Shown one piece after another: positions 1-9,305 of a DNA stretch of 64,000 nt (the stretch's first letter is position 1; each line of letters starts with the position of its first letter). The DNA is taken from NCBI RefSeq assembly GCF_003711515.1, contig NW_021167083.1, positions 1,810,481 to 1,874,480 on the forward strand. The letters run 5' to 3'. The position numbers and the translations under genes are program-made. Origin of the DNA: Sodiomyces alkalinus F11. Its lineage: Eukaryota; Ascomycota; Sordariomycetes; Glomerellales; Plectosphaerellaceae. The notes under the pieces are model-generated. The model was not told the origin of the DNA. It saw nothing but the letters and a program-made list of their open reading frames with translations, and did not search any database.

Positions 1-954
1 ACTGTTTCCCAAGCTTCTCAGCTCTTAACCCCCAAGACGCCTTTTTCTGAAGCTCTCGATCTCTCCTCGACTACCGAGAGCTCAACCACGTCAAAGTCTC
101 GACCACGCAATAAGAATCATCCTAAGAACACTGTTGCGTCTCCCGATATCCCTCAGACCTCACGCCGCACTCCACCTCATTCTGCATCCGCGACAAAATC
201 TAGCTCAGCTAGCGCTTTCGCCGGTGCCACATTCCATGCTTCGCCCGCACCCTCAGCCTTGCCCCTCCCAAGTTTCCTCAAAACTCATACGGGGTCTCCA
301 AGGCCGCAAGACGGCGGGCAGCAGCAGCCTTCGCCACCTACCACTGAGGCCGATGCGCCAACGCCAACACCATCCCGATTGTCAGTGGGTCTTAGTCGTC
401 ACGAGTCTCCTCTCGAAGCCATCTTCAGAGCAGATAGGGCGGAGAAGGAAAGGGCGCGCCGAGCAAGTTTTAGCACCCTGCTGGCTGACCAAGGGCCTGC
501 ATCCCCTCCTAACTCATTTCCTCGTGATCTCCCATCGATTGCCGGCTACAGAAGCGACCCTAGGGCGCGTCCGCAACCCTACCGGTCCACATCGGGGATT
601 CCTCTTTCCGAGTTGGATGGCACCCCTGATCGTCGCGTCGGCCCGGCCTTTGCCACGCCTTACCAAGAGCGCATTCGATTAGCTCGTGCTGCTGCGCAGC
701 CCTCTCCAGAACGCTCCCTGTGTCCACCCAGGGAGGAAGACCCTTCTGACGCACTGAAAAGGTATCTGTTTGGGTCCAAGCCGGGCAGTACTAATGCTCC
801 AAGACCCAAACAGGACAGTACCGATACTCCTAGCCCCCTTCCTGAAGCGAGGCCTTCGAACAAGCCGGTCGTCGGTTCTTCCGTATCGGCGGAACGGCCT
901 CCCGGCCTGTTGGCAATGGAGGACGACCTGCGACGCATACTCAAGCTCACCTAA
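1..954 (+). CDS. PNRC/Edc1-like mRNA decapping cofactor, 5'-truncated by window edge
   Basis: Frame 1 is open from the first base to TAA at 952-954, giving 317 visible residues with no start codon in the window. The protein is low-complexity, rich in Ser, Pro, Thr and Arg. At residues 73-90 it carries FAGATFHASPAPSALPLP, which resembles the PNRC2-type short motif (aromatic-AG-x-x-F then LPxP) that binds the decapping protein Dcp1. It ends in DDLRRILKL, which could be a second conserved segment. From the family I infer a role in activating mRNA decapping, possibly as a P-body component. No folded domain is visible, so the call rests on the short motif. The methionine-less stretch from 259 is not a separate gene; TTG there is internal. 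Confidence 0.6.
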   Translation, partial: TVSQASQLLTPKTPFSEALDLSSTTESSTTSKSRPRNKNHPKNTVASPDIPQTSRRTPPHSASATKSSSASAFAGATFHASPAPSALPLPSFLKTHTGSPRPQDGGQQQPSPPTTEADAPTPTPSRLSVGLSRHESPLEAIFRADRAEKERARRASFSTLLADQGPASPPNSFPRDLPSIAGYRSDPRARPQPYRSTSGIPLSELDGTPDRRVGPAFATPYQERIRLARAAAQPSPERSLCPPREEDPSDALKRYLFGSKPGSTNAPRPKQDSTDTPSPLPEARPSNKPVVGSSVSAERPPGLLAMEDDLRRILKLT

Positions 955-1900
955 ATTTGAGCCCCTGTCCCTCAAAAGGATGTGGGGTGCCGCTTATTCA
1001 TTCAACAACGTCAGAGGCGTTTGCAGCGCATAAGAGCTCGGGAACTTGTGATGTTGCGAGGCGACGCGGTTTCGGCAGACATGGAAGATGCTGTGAAAAT
1101 TTACCGGAAATTCACAAGAGTCTGTTGGTGGAGATACCCGAGAGTATGTTGGTGGAAATGCGTTCCTACTCAAGCGGGTTGTCGACCTCCCAGAACAATT
1201 CGTTTAGACTCCCGTGGGTTTTCAGGGAGTCTTGCCGAGACCCTCTTACAAAATACGGAGTCCGTAACTTCATTCCAGTTCTGGGCTTAGACATGGCACG
1301 TCAGCCTCGGTCGTATGAACAAGTCTCCCGCTTGTCATGTCCCAAGGCCGAAAAGCAAATCTTGCATCCCCAATGCGAGGAATAAGAGAGCATTATCTTG
1401 GTTTGGCGACGGGCAGCATTGGCTCGGTACTGACGTAGACGAATCGTGGCATGGGAAGTAAATGTGACGGCAGACGTCCCGGATGGGCAACTACCATCCG
1501 AGACATTGACGGAAAGCTTATTCCCGCGTCCGTTAACCATTCACCTGTGGTATACTCTAACAACAACGAACTGTTGTTCGTGCTTGCGTGGGTTTGCACC
1601 GGTGATCCCATAAGTGCATATTTCACCTCGCGTCTACGGGGCCCCTTTCTTGACCCCATCCAGAAGCTAGTGCTCAAAAACATGTGGTCAGATGATGTCC
1701 ACCTGCTAAATCCGTAAGGCTGACGTTCTGGATTCATTCGCTGACGTCCTGCTTGGACAACCTCAGGTACCTAAGGTAGACTAGGCACACTGTACTAATT
1801 AGTAATAACCATAAACCAGAGAGTGTGGACCGCTACGCGAAGTGGTATTATACCATCGTACCAAGCGAGGCACATCTGGTTCATAACCCGCCTTTTCTAC
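955..1900. other. Intergenic region and probable 3' UTR; no convincing gene
   Basis: This stretch follows the decapping-cofactor stop codon. Short open frames exist on both strands (for example 1451-1717 plus and 1393-1737 minus, which overlap each other), but none shows a recognisable domain. Base composition is ordinary and no RIP signature is obvious before about 1.8 kb. I see no RNA gene here. Confidence 0.5.
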
Positions 1901-1932
1901 CTTACCTAAGGTAGGTAGGTAGGTAAGGTAGT
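1901..1932. repeat. TAGG/CCTA short tandem repeat
   Basis: A TTACCTAAGGTAGGTAGGTAGGTAAGG-type run marks the transition from genic DNA to the repeat block. Similar GGTAGGT and GGTACCTTA scraps recur near other gene borders in the window, for example around 39.4 kb. Confidence 0.7.
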
Positions 1933-2020
1933 TGGGATTGCAGTGAGTACCTCAGGTAGCGAAATGTTTCTACCCGGTCAAAAGTACCCTGGTATGCCAA
2001 TGCTTCACAGCACTAGTAGG

Positions 2021-2111
2021 TGTCGCATTGAATATAAGCACTTAAATGAGCCCTATGTACAAGATATAGGAATTCCCTTTTGGCGTAGTGGTACATTTTT
2101 GAGATGCGACA
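2021..2111 (+). repeat. 5' LTR of TRIM
   Basis: This 91-bp LTR begins TGTCGCATTG and ends GCGACA. It is the less mutated copy: it keeps C or G at five of the six sites that differ. It is preceded by the target duplication GTAGG. Confidence 0.88.
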
Positions 2112-2292
2112 GTTATGAGCCCGGTAGCCGTTTTAGCGTAAAGTTATTACTAAGCATACCCTTCAAAAAATAACCTTAATTCGAAACGTGGAAAAACCAT
2201 GAAACAATAAAAGACAGACAGTCAGAGCTATTAGTGCTTATTGATGACTTGTCTAGCCTACTAGGCAGTACTGCCTGCTAACCTAGGGGGTG

Positions 2293-2383
2293 TGTCGCAT
2301 TGAATATAAGCACTCAAATAAGCCCTATGTATAAGATATAGGAATTCCCTTTTAACGTAGTGGTACATTTTTGAGATACGACA
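2293..2383 (+). repeat. 3' LTR of TRIM
   Basis: This 91-bp LTR begins TGTCGCATTG and ends ACGACA. It is followed at once by the second copy of GTAGG. Confidence 0.88.
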
Positions 2384-2742
2384 GTAGGTAGGTAGTTTAC
2401 GCTCAGATACCTCCTTCCTCATAAATTACCTTAGCGGGAGTCACTAGGCGTTAGTTACCCTTAGAGTATAGCCTATTATTGCTCGGTTTATATCGATAAG
2501 ATATATAACTATCCTTAGATATTAGACTATCCTTAGAAATAATACTATCCTAACTTTAGCCCGGAGGTAGTATAGCTAATAAGACGTAAGTACGGATAAG
2601 ATATATTACTAGTATAAAATTTATATAAATATATATAAATGCGATTTAATTAGACTCTATATCTATGCCTGTCTTCAGTGTTCTAGGAAAACTAAAAAGT
2701 CCGTATTCTAAAATACGCCCACGAATACTATTTCTATAGAAG

Positions 2743-2897
2743 AGGTCCTGCTATATAGAAAAGGTCCTGCTATATAGAAGAGATACTGCTATATAGAAGA
2801 GGCACTGCTATACAGAAGAGGCACTGCTATGTGGAAGAGGCACTGCTATATAGAAGAGGCACTGCTATATAGAAGAGGTCCTGCTTTATAGAAGAAG
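2743..2897. repeat. 19-bp minisatellite
   Basis: About eight consecutive imperfect copies of CTGCTATATAGAAGAGGCA are present. Variation between copies is mostly transitions (GGCA/GGTC, TATATAG/TATACAG/TATGTGG). Confidence 0.8.
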
Positions 2898-3005
2898 TTA
2901 GCTTTTCGTCACGATATCGTGGAAAAGATCTACCTACCACTGCTACTATAGAAGAATTCCTGCTATAGAAGAAGTTAGCTTTTTATCACGAAGTTAAAGG
3001 ACTCT

Positions 3006-3290
3006 GCCTACCTCTGCTATTATTATAGGAGGGCTGTTATTATAGGAGGGCTGCTATAGAAGACGTTAGCTTTTCGTCACGAAGTGGAAGGGCTCTGCTT
3101 ACCTCTGCTATTATCATAGGAGGACTATTATAGAAGAAGTTAGCTCTTTATCACGAAGTCGAAGGACTCTGCCTACCTTTACTATTATTATAGGAGGGCT
3201 ATTATTGTAGGAGGGCTATTATTATAGGAGGGCTATTATTATAGGAGGGCTATTAGTATAGGAGGGCTATTATTATAGGAGGGCTTTATA
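3006..3290. repeat. 17-bp minisatellite with interspersed longer repeat
   Basis: Copies of CTATTATTATAGGAGGG run in tandem, five to six uninterrupted from about 3180. Earlier copies alternate with a longer unit containing GTTAGCTTTT and CACGAAGT. No coding sense was found. Confidence 0.75.
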
Positions 3291-3658
3291 TAGAAAAGGA
3301 AGAGAACGATCTTAAAGTTATAGAAAAGAAGAAGATCCTAATCGTAGAGTTATATAGCAGAATAACCGTACCGTCTACTACGTAACCTACCTACCTATAT
3401 ACTGCTCCTGCCTCCTGCCCCCTTACCTATGCCTTCTTATGATGGCTTCGTGAAGACGTAGAACTTCTATAGACTAATGAAATCACTTTAAAGTGAAATT
3501 CCCGTACTTCCTATTGGTTAATAATCAAGGCCTGCTATATATTAAAGAATAGAACGGATACTAAGGATAAGAGGGCTTTTCTAAGGATAACTAGTGGTTC
3601 TATTGGAATACTCGGGTTAAGGTACCGCGGAATTATCGATTTTTCATTCCTCTAGACT

Positions 3659-3816
3659 TAATTAAGGCAATTGTGTATAATTATAACTGTCTCAGACCAG
3701 CAGGGAAACGCTGCCACCGTATTTCATATAGTATAGATTCTGTAAGCGTCCACCCGGATTATACTCTTAGTAATCCGGCCTATTACGTAACCGAAACGAC
3801 TATAGTCTATTCGATA
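3659..3816 (-). repeat. 3' LTR of Copia-2
   Basis: This 158-bp LTR matches 25558-25715. On the plus strand it begins TAATTAAGG (TG of the terminus changed to TA) and ends TTCGATA (CA changed to TA), as RIP would leave it. Confidence 0.82.
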
Positions 3817-3829
3817 TACCCCCTAATCG

Positions 3830-4839
3830 CTCTAAACGTTAGATAGGCGATTAAAGCTATTCGTAATCGGCAGACAATCTAGCTATATAATCTATTCGCT
3901 ATAGCCGCCCTTAAATTCATCCTTTAGGTCCTCTAAATATTCTATCCGGACTTCCTCTAGCTATTTCTGCTATAACCGTTCCCGTATATCTATTACGCCT
4001 ACCTAGGACCTAAATATCTTAAATTTCTCGCCGTGTAACGCCTTCGTTAATCCGTCTACCACTATTTCCGCGCTTATAACGTATATTATAAGTATTTACC
4101 CTTATTTCTTTACTTACCGTAACTAATAGCCGTGGATATCGACGTAGCAAAGGCGCGTTATTAACGTGCTAATCTCTTAATTAACTAATCGAATCGTTTA
4201 ATTATTATCGTATAAGATCCTTAATTCCGGATCGTTAAATTCCACTCCTATATTAAGTAATAGGCGTTATATAAAGATACCCTCTTTTACACCTTATACT
4301 AACACTAATAGCTCTACTTCTATTATTAACGTTATAACCGTATCCTGCTTATTAGCGCGCCACGCGATTATATCGCTAAATAAGCGTATTATATACGCTT
4401 AACTACTCTTTCGATCGAGGGTATTATCGGTAAACAAGGCGTTAGTATAGATTTTAATAGTATCGCCACCCCTTAATTCTAATATAAATAATTAGCTATT
4501 AATTAGATAAAGGATTAGATAATCGGCGGCCTTATAATAAACAGGGCCTAGATTAATATTAAACCGGTATAGCCTAGATACTATAAACACGATATTAGGC
4601 TGCGATATCGCTACTATATATAGTATAGATCCTATCTTCCGTTAATAGCTTTTAATGTTAGTCGAGGTCCCTAAATAGGGCTATAGCTCTATAACCTGAA
4701 TTAGGTGCGTTAGGCGATAGTTACTACTATACTTACTATTCGGCTTTAATAGGCGTTCTAACTTAGTAACATAGTCGTGTTATAATAACTAGACTTTACG
4801 GGCGATACGGTCGCGAATAACCTTAATACTAAGGAACCA
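3830..4839 (-). pseudogene. Copia-2 reverse transcriptase end and RNase H (decayed)
   Basis: Read on the minus strand, the frame gives GSILYIVAISQPNIVFIVSRL, degraded from the Copia GSLLYLATRTRPDI block. Further on comes DNTLDRKSS followed by AWRANKQDT, the Copia RNase H signature. Stops are TAG or TAA at Trp or Gln positions. The fragment ends at 4839 where Copia-1 entered and resumes at 21280. Confidence 0.85.
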
Positions 4840-4844
4840 CTATA

Positions 4845-5106
4845 TATCGCATAGGCACACGGACTACGACGTGGTCTATAGGGGATCCAGGGGGGATCCA
4901 CGCTATAACTAAGGGCTTCGGATATAATAGGGGCGGATACCGGAAAAGACCGGATAGGATCCAAATGACTTAGTACCTATAATAGAGTCTTTACCACCTA
5001 AATTAAGGGTATAAGAGACTCTCCTAGATATAACTTAATATAATACATATACACGAGATTTCTACTCTACTAAGTTAATTATTTAAGTGTTTTTTAACGT
5101 GCGATA
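4845..5106 (+). repeat. 5' LTR of Copia-1
   Basis: This 262-bp LTR starts TATCGCATAGGCAC (RIP-altered TG) and ends GTGCGATA. It matches 21013-21274, with differences almost all transitions. Confidence 0.9.
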
Positions 5107-5399
5107 GTTATAAGCCCGGTTTATAACGCCTAAACGATAGATATTAATAAGGCTACCCCTATTCCACTATAAAGAAGTAATCACGTCTATATAAGCACTC
5201 TTAAATAACTCCTATTAACCTAATTAGAGTAATTAAGAGATTAATTAACCTACCTATTAATTAACTAACCGATAAACGATAAACTAATAAAGATATCTTC
5301 TAACGTATCTAACGCTAAATAGAAGGCGGCCGCTACTATTCTCGTTAATTAAAGGGATTAGGCGGTTTAGGAGCGCGCCGTACGTGGTAAATCGGCCTC

Positions 5400-8300
5400 T
5401 TACTAGGATAACTACCCTAATCTAAAGCTAAGCGATAAGAAGGCTAATGCCTATCTCCTCCCCTTACCTATACTACCTAATATTCGTAAATACGAAGCCC
5501 TTATCGTGGACCTAAACGCGGAGGAGGCTATAGCCACGGCTATTATATCTTCCACCGTCACGCTAAAGGGCGATAAAGCCACGGACGCTACGGACGCCGC
5601 CGCTACCACGGCGGCTATAGCCGCCGGTAAGAGGAAGATAGCCGCTCGCCGGAAGGTTATAGCCGTAACGAAAGAACCACCGACTAGGACGCCTATATCT
5701 ATCGACGACCTCTTTAAAAAGGGGCGTACGCGCTACTTATAAGATCGCTATATATACCGCGAGGAAAAGGCAGACTATAATACGTAGTAGAAGGAGTTTA
5801 ATGAGGTACGCTCTTATATCGAAGGGACTATGTATACCACGTTATATAACCTCCTCGCCTAGCTATAGGATAACACCGTAAATAACCCGTAGGCCTAGAT
5901 TACTCTCCTACACGCGCACGTAGGACCGATACCTATAGACCTCTATAAGGAAGCCCTAGTCCTATACCGACGATATACTACGCCTATAAAGGCTATACCT
6001 AAGGATATAAACGCCTAGGTAGTAAGCTAGAAAATAGCGATAATATACTATAAATATATAGGCGTTTTAGAGCTATTAAGCGCGGNNNNNNNNNNACGCC
6101 TAGGTAGTAAGCTAGAAAATAGCGATAATATACTATAAATATATAGGCGTTTTAGAGCTATTAAGCGCGGACTATTAGGCAGAAGACGCGTTAAAAGCTA
6201 TTAGACCTATTACCTAGGAATAGAGTAATAACTACCTAATAAATAACTATAATAGATTACGGAAAATAAGCTAACGATTAACGACTTCGTAAAGGCTCTA
6301 AGGGCGATTCTTAGTAATATAAAGAGCCTATAATCCACCGCTATAAAGCCTAGAGTTAGGAGAGGCACCTTTAACACCCTTAGAAACCTCCCCGATACTA
6401 ACGATACTACTAATAATAAAGATAATAAAAAGCGTCCTCGTAGCGATACGTCCTTAAAGGCTATTCCTCCCGTAATAAGGAGGCCCTATAAGATATACGA
6501 AAACACCTATATTACCGCCGCCTATTAATATATAAGGCCGGATATACGCCCTTATACCTAGCGTAGCCGTAAAGATAATATAAAGGTTACGGAAAAGAGG
6601 ATACGTGATTATAGTTTTAAAAGCCGCGTAGACACCGTGATATAGAAGAGGCGGGAAGCCTTAGGGGCTATTACCGCTAATAAGATAGAGGAAGTCTAGG
6701 AAGATTAACTCTATAATACTACGCCTACTATAGTTTATAAAGACCTATCCATTACCGCGATAGGGAGACTAGGAGCCCCCCAAACCTAGGGGGTAACGCG
6801 CCGTCGTTATACGACGACACTATTAAGATTATAATAAGAATAAGGGGTATCTCTTTCTATTAACTAAGCTAGAGCGCTATCACACTATACGATCCTAGGG
6901 TTAGGATCGTTAATTTATATCTTTAATAATTAAGGCTGTTTTACGGCCGTTAGACTACCCACGGATACTTTATCTTTATCCCTTTAGGTAAGCACTTATA
7001 AGGCTTCTATCCTCGGATACGGAGATATTAAGCTACGTGTGTAATCCCTATCGGGCACGAAGAGGCTATTACGCCTCCGTGACGTCGTATACTATAAGGA
7101 ATTCGTTACTAATATCGTCTCGGAACGCTAGCTACGCCTATAAGGCTACCGCTAGGACACCGTAAATAACACTATTATTAGCTCTGCTAACGACCGGCCT
7201 ATCTATAAACTACTAGATATCTACGGCCAGTATATAATTAAGCGCGCGGAAGCTATGGCCGCCACCGCGTTCGCGGTCTTAGTAAGGTATCCCCGCGATA
7301 ACTCGTATAGAAGATTACGATAACCGCAGTAACCACAGAAAACTATAGTATAATAGTAGCACGAACGCCTCGGCCACTACGGCACTAATACTCTCGTAAA
7401 GATCGTCGACGCTACTTAGGGGGTAAAGATAAAAGGACTTTATATAATAGACTATAACGCGTATAGGTAATCGTAAATACCTGCGTAGATCCGGCGGATA
7501 CTATCCCTTTACCCGTTAAAGCCCGGAGAGGCCTTAGCTATTAGTTTTCACGATCTAAAAGAGTCGGAATCGTTAGGCGGCCTATATAAGTCTATTATAT
7601 TCGTTATAGACGTGTACACAGGTTATATATAGGACTACTACCTATAGAAAAGAAACTAAGGCTTTATTCTATACGCGTTAAAAGACGTTTTTACTCTACT
7701 TAAGACTTAATTCGATATTAGGCCACGCGTTCTACGGGCCGATTCTAAGATATTTTAGTACCCAGAAGTTATTACTTTCCTCGCTACTAAGGGGGTAAAA
7801 GGCCAGCTATCGGTATTATATTTATAGGATCAAAACGGCGTTATAGAACGGATTGAGGCATCGTTAAAAGGAGGGCGAGGGCTATAAGGATTAGGGCTAA
7901 TTTGTCTATATCTATCTACCCTAAGATCTTTAAGACTGCTATATATCTATATAATAGGACGCCACGATATATTAACGACTAGCGAACGCTATATAAAGGC
8001 CTACGCGGCCGTTAACCTAACCTTACGCACCTATATGCTTACGGCTATAAAGTCTTTATAAAAACACGCGATACCTAAGCTAAAAGGAACCGCCTATAAA
8101 GACTAGAACCGAAGGTATAGATTGGTTATCACGTCGGATACTAATCCTCGAATAGCTTCCGTATTTAGCTACTATACCTAATAGATATTATTACTATAAA
8201 AGACGTAGTCTTTAACGAAGATAAAATATTTAATAGTAGGATTAAAACGCTATAAGCTATAGCTTCCGCCGAGGATATCGGGGAACGCCTATAATCTATC

Positions 8301-9128
8301 CGTATCACCTAATCTAATAAGACCGCGAATAGGCTACTATTAAGGGGTATAGCCGTAGACGTATTAGATCTTAAGTCGGAAGACTCTAACGCTACCGCTA
8401 TTACTACGGGCACCGCTATTACTACGGATACCACTATTACTATAGGAGAAGACTATACTACCGCTATTACTACGGGTAAAGGCAATAACACTGCTATTAC
8501 TATAAGAGACGCTATCGCTATTACTGTGGACACTTCACGGTTTACCACTACGAGGTTTAAACCGTTTCCTACGCCTCAAATATCCCCGGAAGATCCTGCG
8601 CGCGCGTTTCTTATAGCGTTAGCGGTGGTTAGGGGCGTTAAGGTAGAAGGAGACGATAACTATTAACGGGCAGCCGCGGATGCCCGTAAGGGGTGCCCGT
8701 CGGCCGCACGCCTATCGGCCGCGCGCCTATTACCCGCTCGCCTATCTATCGTAAGTATCTATAAGACCGAGAAGGTGTAGAACGATAACGCCTAGAAGGC
8801 GTTCTTTAATGCTAGAAGGACTTATAACCCTACACGCGCGAGGAAGTAAGCTATTAATAATAGCGATATCGATACTATAGATTCTACTCCCTCTAATACC
8901 TCCTAGCCTCTATCGTATATAACCCGCGAGGATTTCCCGCCTCCACTAAATCACCACCACGATATACGCCTCCACCCGTTATAGGAGCGGTGGTTATAGG
9001 CCGAGGGGGAATACCTTAAGGGGTACCGATAGATAGGCTACTAGCAGGAGGTAGGTAGTAATCAGGCTAATAAGTAATAAGTCCTTACCTATAGATAGGT
9101 ATACACCTATAAATTTAATAAGGAGGGC
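5400..9128 (+). pseudogene. Copia-1 gag and integrase region (RIP-decayed)
   Basis: A plus-strand Gag-like frame runs from about 5.4 to 6.7 kb, including an alanine- and lysine-rich part at 5506-5742 that is open but is not an independent gene. An integrase region follows: a His-containing GHYGTNTLVKIVDAT block near 7376-7430, then further readable pieces such as FVIDVYTGYI and QDQNGVIER in the region to about 8.1 kb, all typical of Copia integrase. TAG/TAA replace Trp/Gln codons throughout. The Gag part contains the assembly gap at 6086-6095. The fragment stops where Gypsy-1 is inserted. Confidence 0.8.
6086..6095. other. Assembly gap (10 N) flanked by an exact duplicated overlap
   Basis: Ten N lie between two identical 75-bp stretches, 6011-6085 and 6096-6170. 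This is the usual result of joining two contig ends that overlap but were not merged. The duplication is probably artificial. Confidence 0.9.
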
Positions 9129-9133
9129 ACCCT

Positions 9134-9305
9134 TGATATGCCGTCTATGGCATAGTAGACGAAGGTCTGTGAAGAATCAGAAGTGTGAAGTGAAGATATA
9201 GAATCTAAGCTATCAGCTCAAAAGGCTCTATAGTCAGGAATACTAATATCTCTTTATAGAGTGATAACTTATCTAAGACTATAGGAATATATATATAGCG
9301 TAGTA
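9134..9305 (-). repeat. LTR of Gypsy-1 (left, 3' end of the element)
   Basis: This 172-bp LTR begins TGATATGCCG and ends GCGTAGTA (CA changed to TA). It differs from the right LTR by roughly a tenth of sites by eye, nearly all transitions. Confidence 0.9.

Larger units (their letters stand above)
2021..2383 (+). mobile_element. TRIM (terminal-repeat retrotransposon in miniature), Copia-related
   Basis: Two 91-bp direct repeats (2021-2111 and 2293-2383) run from TGTCGCATTG to GCGACA or ACGACA and differ at about six sites, all transitions. They enclose only 181 bp with no coding capacity. Right after the first LTR, GTTATGAGCCC (2112-2122) complements the anticodon arm of initiator Met-tRNA, the half-tRNA primer site used by many Copia elements. 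A purine tract AGGGGGTG lies just before the second LTR. The direct repeat GTAGG (2016-2020 and 2384-2388) is a 5-bp target duplication. Primer site, purine tract and LTR ends match the full-size Copia-1 in this window, so it was probably mobilised in trans. Confidence 0.88.
2384..3658. other. RIP-decayed repeat remnant with minisatellites
   Basis: This is AT-rich sequence with frequent TATAG and TAGG words and no recognisable frame. Apart from the two tandem arrays annotated separately, imperfect copies of a segment of about 100 bp that includes GAAGTTAGCTTTT recur near 2890, 2970, 3060 and 3135. I see no gene. Confidence 0.6.

Noticed and set aside
1393..1737. Minus-strand frame of 114 codons and the overlapping plus-strand frame 1451-1717
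   Set aside because: Neither has a known domain, and two overlapping frames on opposite strands point to chance in ordinary-composition DNA.
2743..3290. CRISPR-like array
   Set aside because: Units of 17-19 bp follow one another without spacers, and the genome is fungal; these are minisatellites.
5506..5742. Small gene encoding an Ala/Lys-rich protein
   Set aside because: It continues in frame with the decayed Gag of Copia-1 on both sides and has no start context of its own.
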